Assembly (NCBI GenBank): GCA_017963875.1
Contig: JAGCTA010000347.1
Span: forward strand, 1 to 7,069
Length of the DNA: 7,069 nucleotides
Source of the DNA: Victivallales bacterium
GTDB taxonomy: Bacteria; Verrucomicrobiota; Lentisphaeria; Oligosphaerales; Oligosphaeraceae
Direction of reading: 5' to 3'
Below the pieces are notes generated by a model. That model was not told where the DNA came from. It saw only the letters and a program-made list of their open reading frames with translations, and searched no databases. Shown piece after piece: positions 6,799-7,069 of the stretch (position 1 is its first letter; every line of letters begins with the position of its first letter). Made by a program: the position numbers and the translations under genes.

Positions 6799-7069
6799 TC
6801 GATGCTTTGGAATACGGCTTTGTGGATATGATTGAGGACATCGGGAAATGGCTTGTGGTGGGCTTGATTCTTGCTGGACTGATTACCGCTTTCGTGCCTG
6901 ACGACTTTTTCCTGCGTTTTGCCGGAACGCCCATCGTGAGCATGTTGGTCGTGTTGGCCATTTCCATTCCGATGTATGTCTGCGCCACGGGTTCCATCCC
7001 GATTGCCGTGGCTCTGATGTTGAAAGGTATCACACCTGGCGCGGCCTTGGTACTGCTGATGGCAGGTCC
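6799..7069 (+). pseudogene. Permease of the DUF318 / SO_0444 type, C-terminal half only, runs off right edge
   Basis: In the frame with codons at 6801-6803 and so on, the plus strand reads 'DALEYGFVDMIEDIGKWLVV' followed by membrane segments at about 6849-6896 ('WLVVGLILAGLITAFV') and 6927-6980 ('SMLVVLAISIPMYV'). Next comes the conserved 'CATGSIPIAVALMLKG' block, and the frame is cut at 'LLMAGP'. This is the second half of the two-part DUF318/SO_0444 permeases, a family proposed to export metals such as Cu/Zn, with ArsP relatives. A full member should have about 150-200 residues before this point, including a matching Cys-containing block. None is encoded to the left: the frame continues to a TGA at 6612-6614 without ATG, through antisense of the lysine-rich repeat. 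The first in-frame ATG (6828) has no ribosome site and lies inside the conserved part. I treat it as a 5'-truncated gene. The boundary at 6785-6800 is approximate, and the C-terminus lies outside the window. Confidence 0.7.

Noticed and set aside
6622..6831. Small hydrophobic plus-strand frame rich in Phe and Leu, resembling a membrane protein
   Set aside because: Its F/L-rich sequence is simply the antisense of the AAA/AAG lysine repeat on the minus strand, and it runs out of frame into the permease region.
6689..7033. 114-codon minus-strand frame opposite the permease
   Set aside because: It is antisense to well-conserved permease sequence and in a different frame from the lysine-rich tail. 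It has no recognisable motifs.

Overview
The window reads as a chromosomal stretch from a Gram-negative bacterium of medium GC content. A GT9 (heptosyltransferase-type) glycosyltransferase implies an LPS-like envelope. The mix of genes would suit a PVC-group organism such as a Lentisphaerae or Kiritimatiellae relative, but that placement is only a guess made without any database search.

Positions 1-6541 hold five genes, all on the minus strand and closely spaced, so transcription runs from right to left. In order they are: glycogen phosphorylase glgP (4064-6541); a UPF0210/DUF711 'PFL family' protein (2624-4003); a calcineurin-like metallophosphoesterase (1820-2563); a GT9 heptosyltransferase-type glycosyltransferase (767-1813); and the first 251 residues of an unrecognised exported protein (2-754), which runs off the left edge. 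The gaps are 60, 60, 6 and 12 bases. The last three genes are almost certainly co-transcribed, and the first two may belong to the same unit. The 60-base gap at 2564-2623 carries a perfect 8-bp inverted repeat. A recognisable -35/-10 pair and a good Shine-Dalgarno sequence lie upstream of glgP. No pathway obviously unites the five genes: two look like envelope functions, one is storage-glucan breakdown, and two are of unknown or broad substrate.

Positions 6542-7069 are the odd part. At the right end the plus strand encodes the C-terminal half of a DUF318/SO_0444-type membrane permease (CATGSIP motif, 'MAGP' at the edge), with no N-terminal half in front of it. Immediately to its left the minus strand reads as the lysine-rich, 10-codon-repeat tail of some other protein, ending in TAA at 6694. 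Both reading frames lose their expected continuation at about 6785-6800. Two genes therefore appear to have been joined head-to-head, each missing its 5' part. This is either a real rearrangement or a chimeric assembly join. I see no RNA gene, CRISPR array, transposase or defence system in the window, and nothing that clearly amounts to a new biological system.
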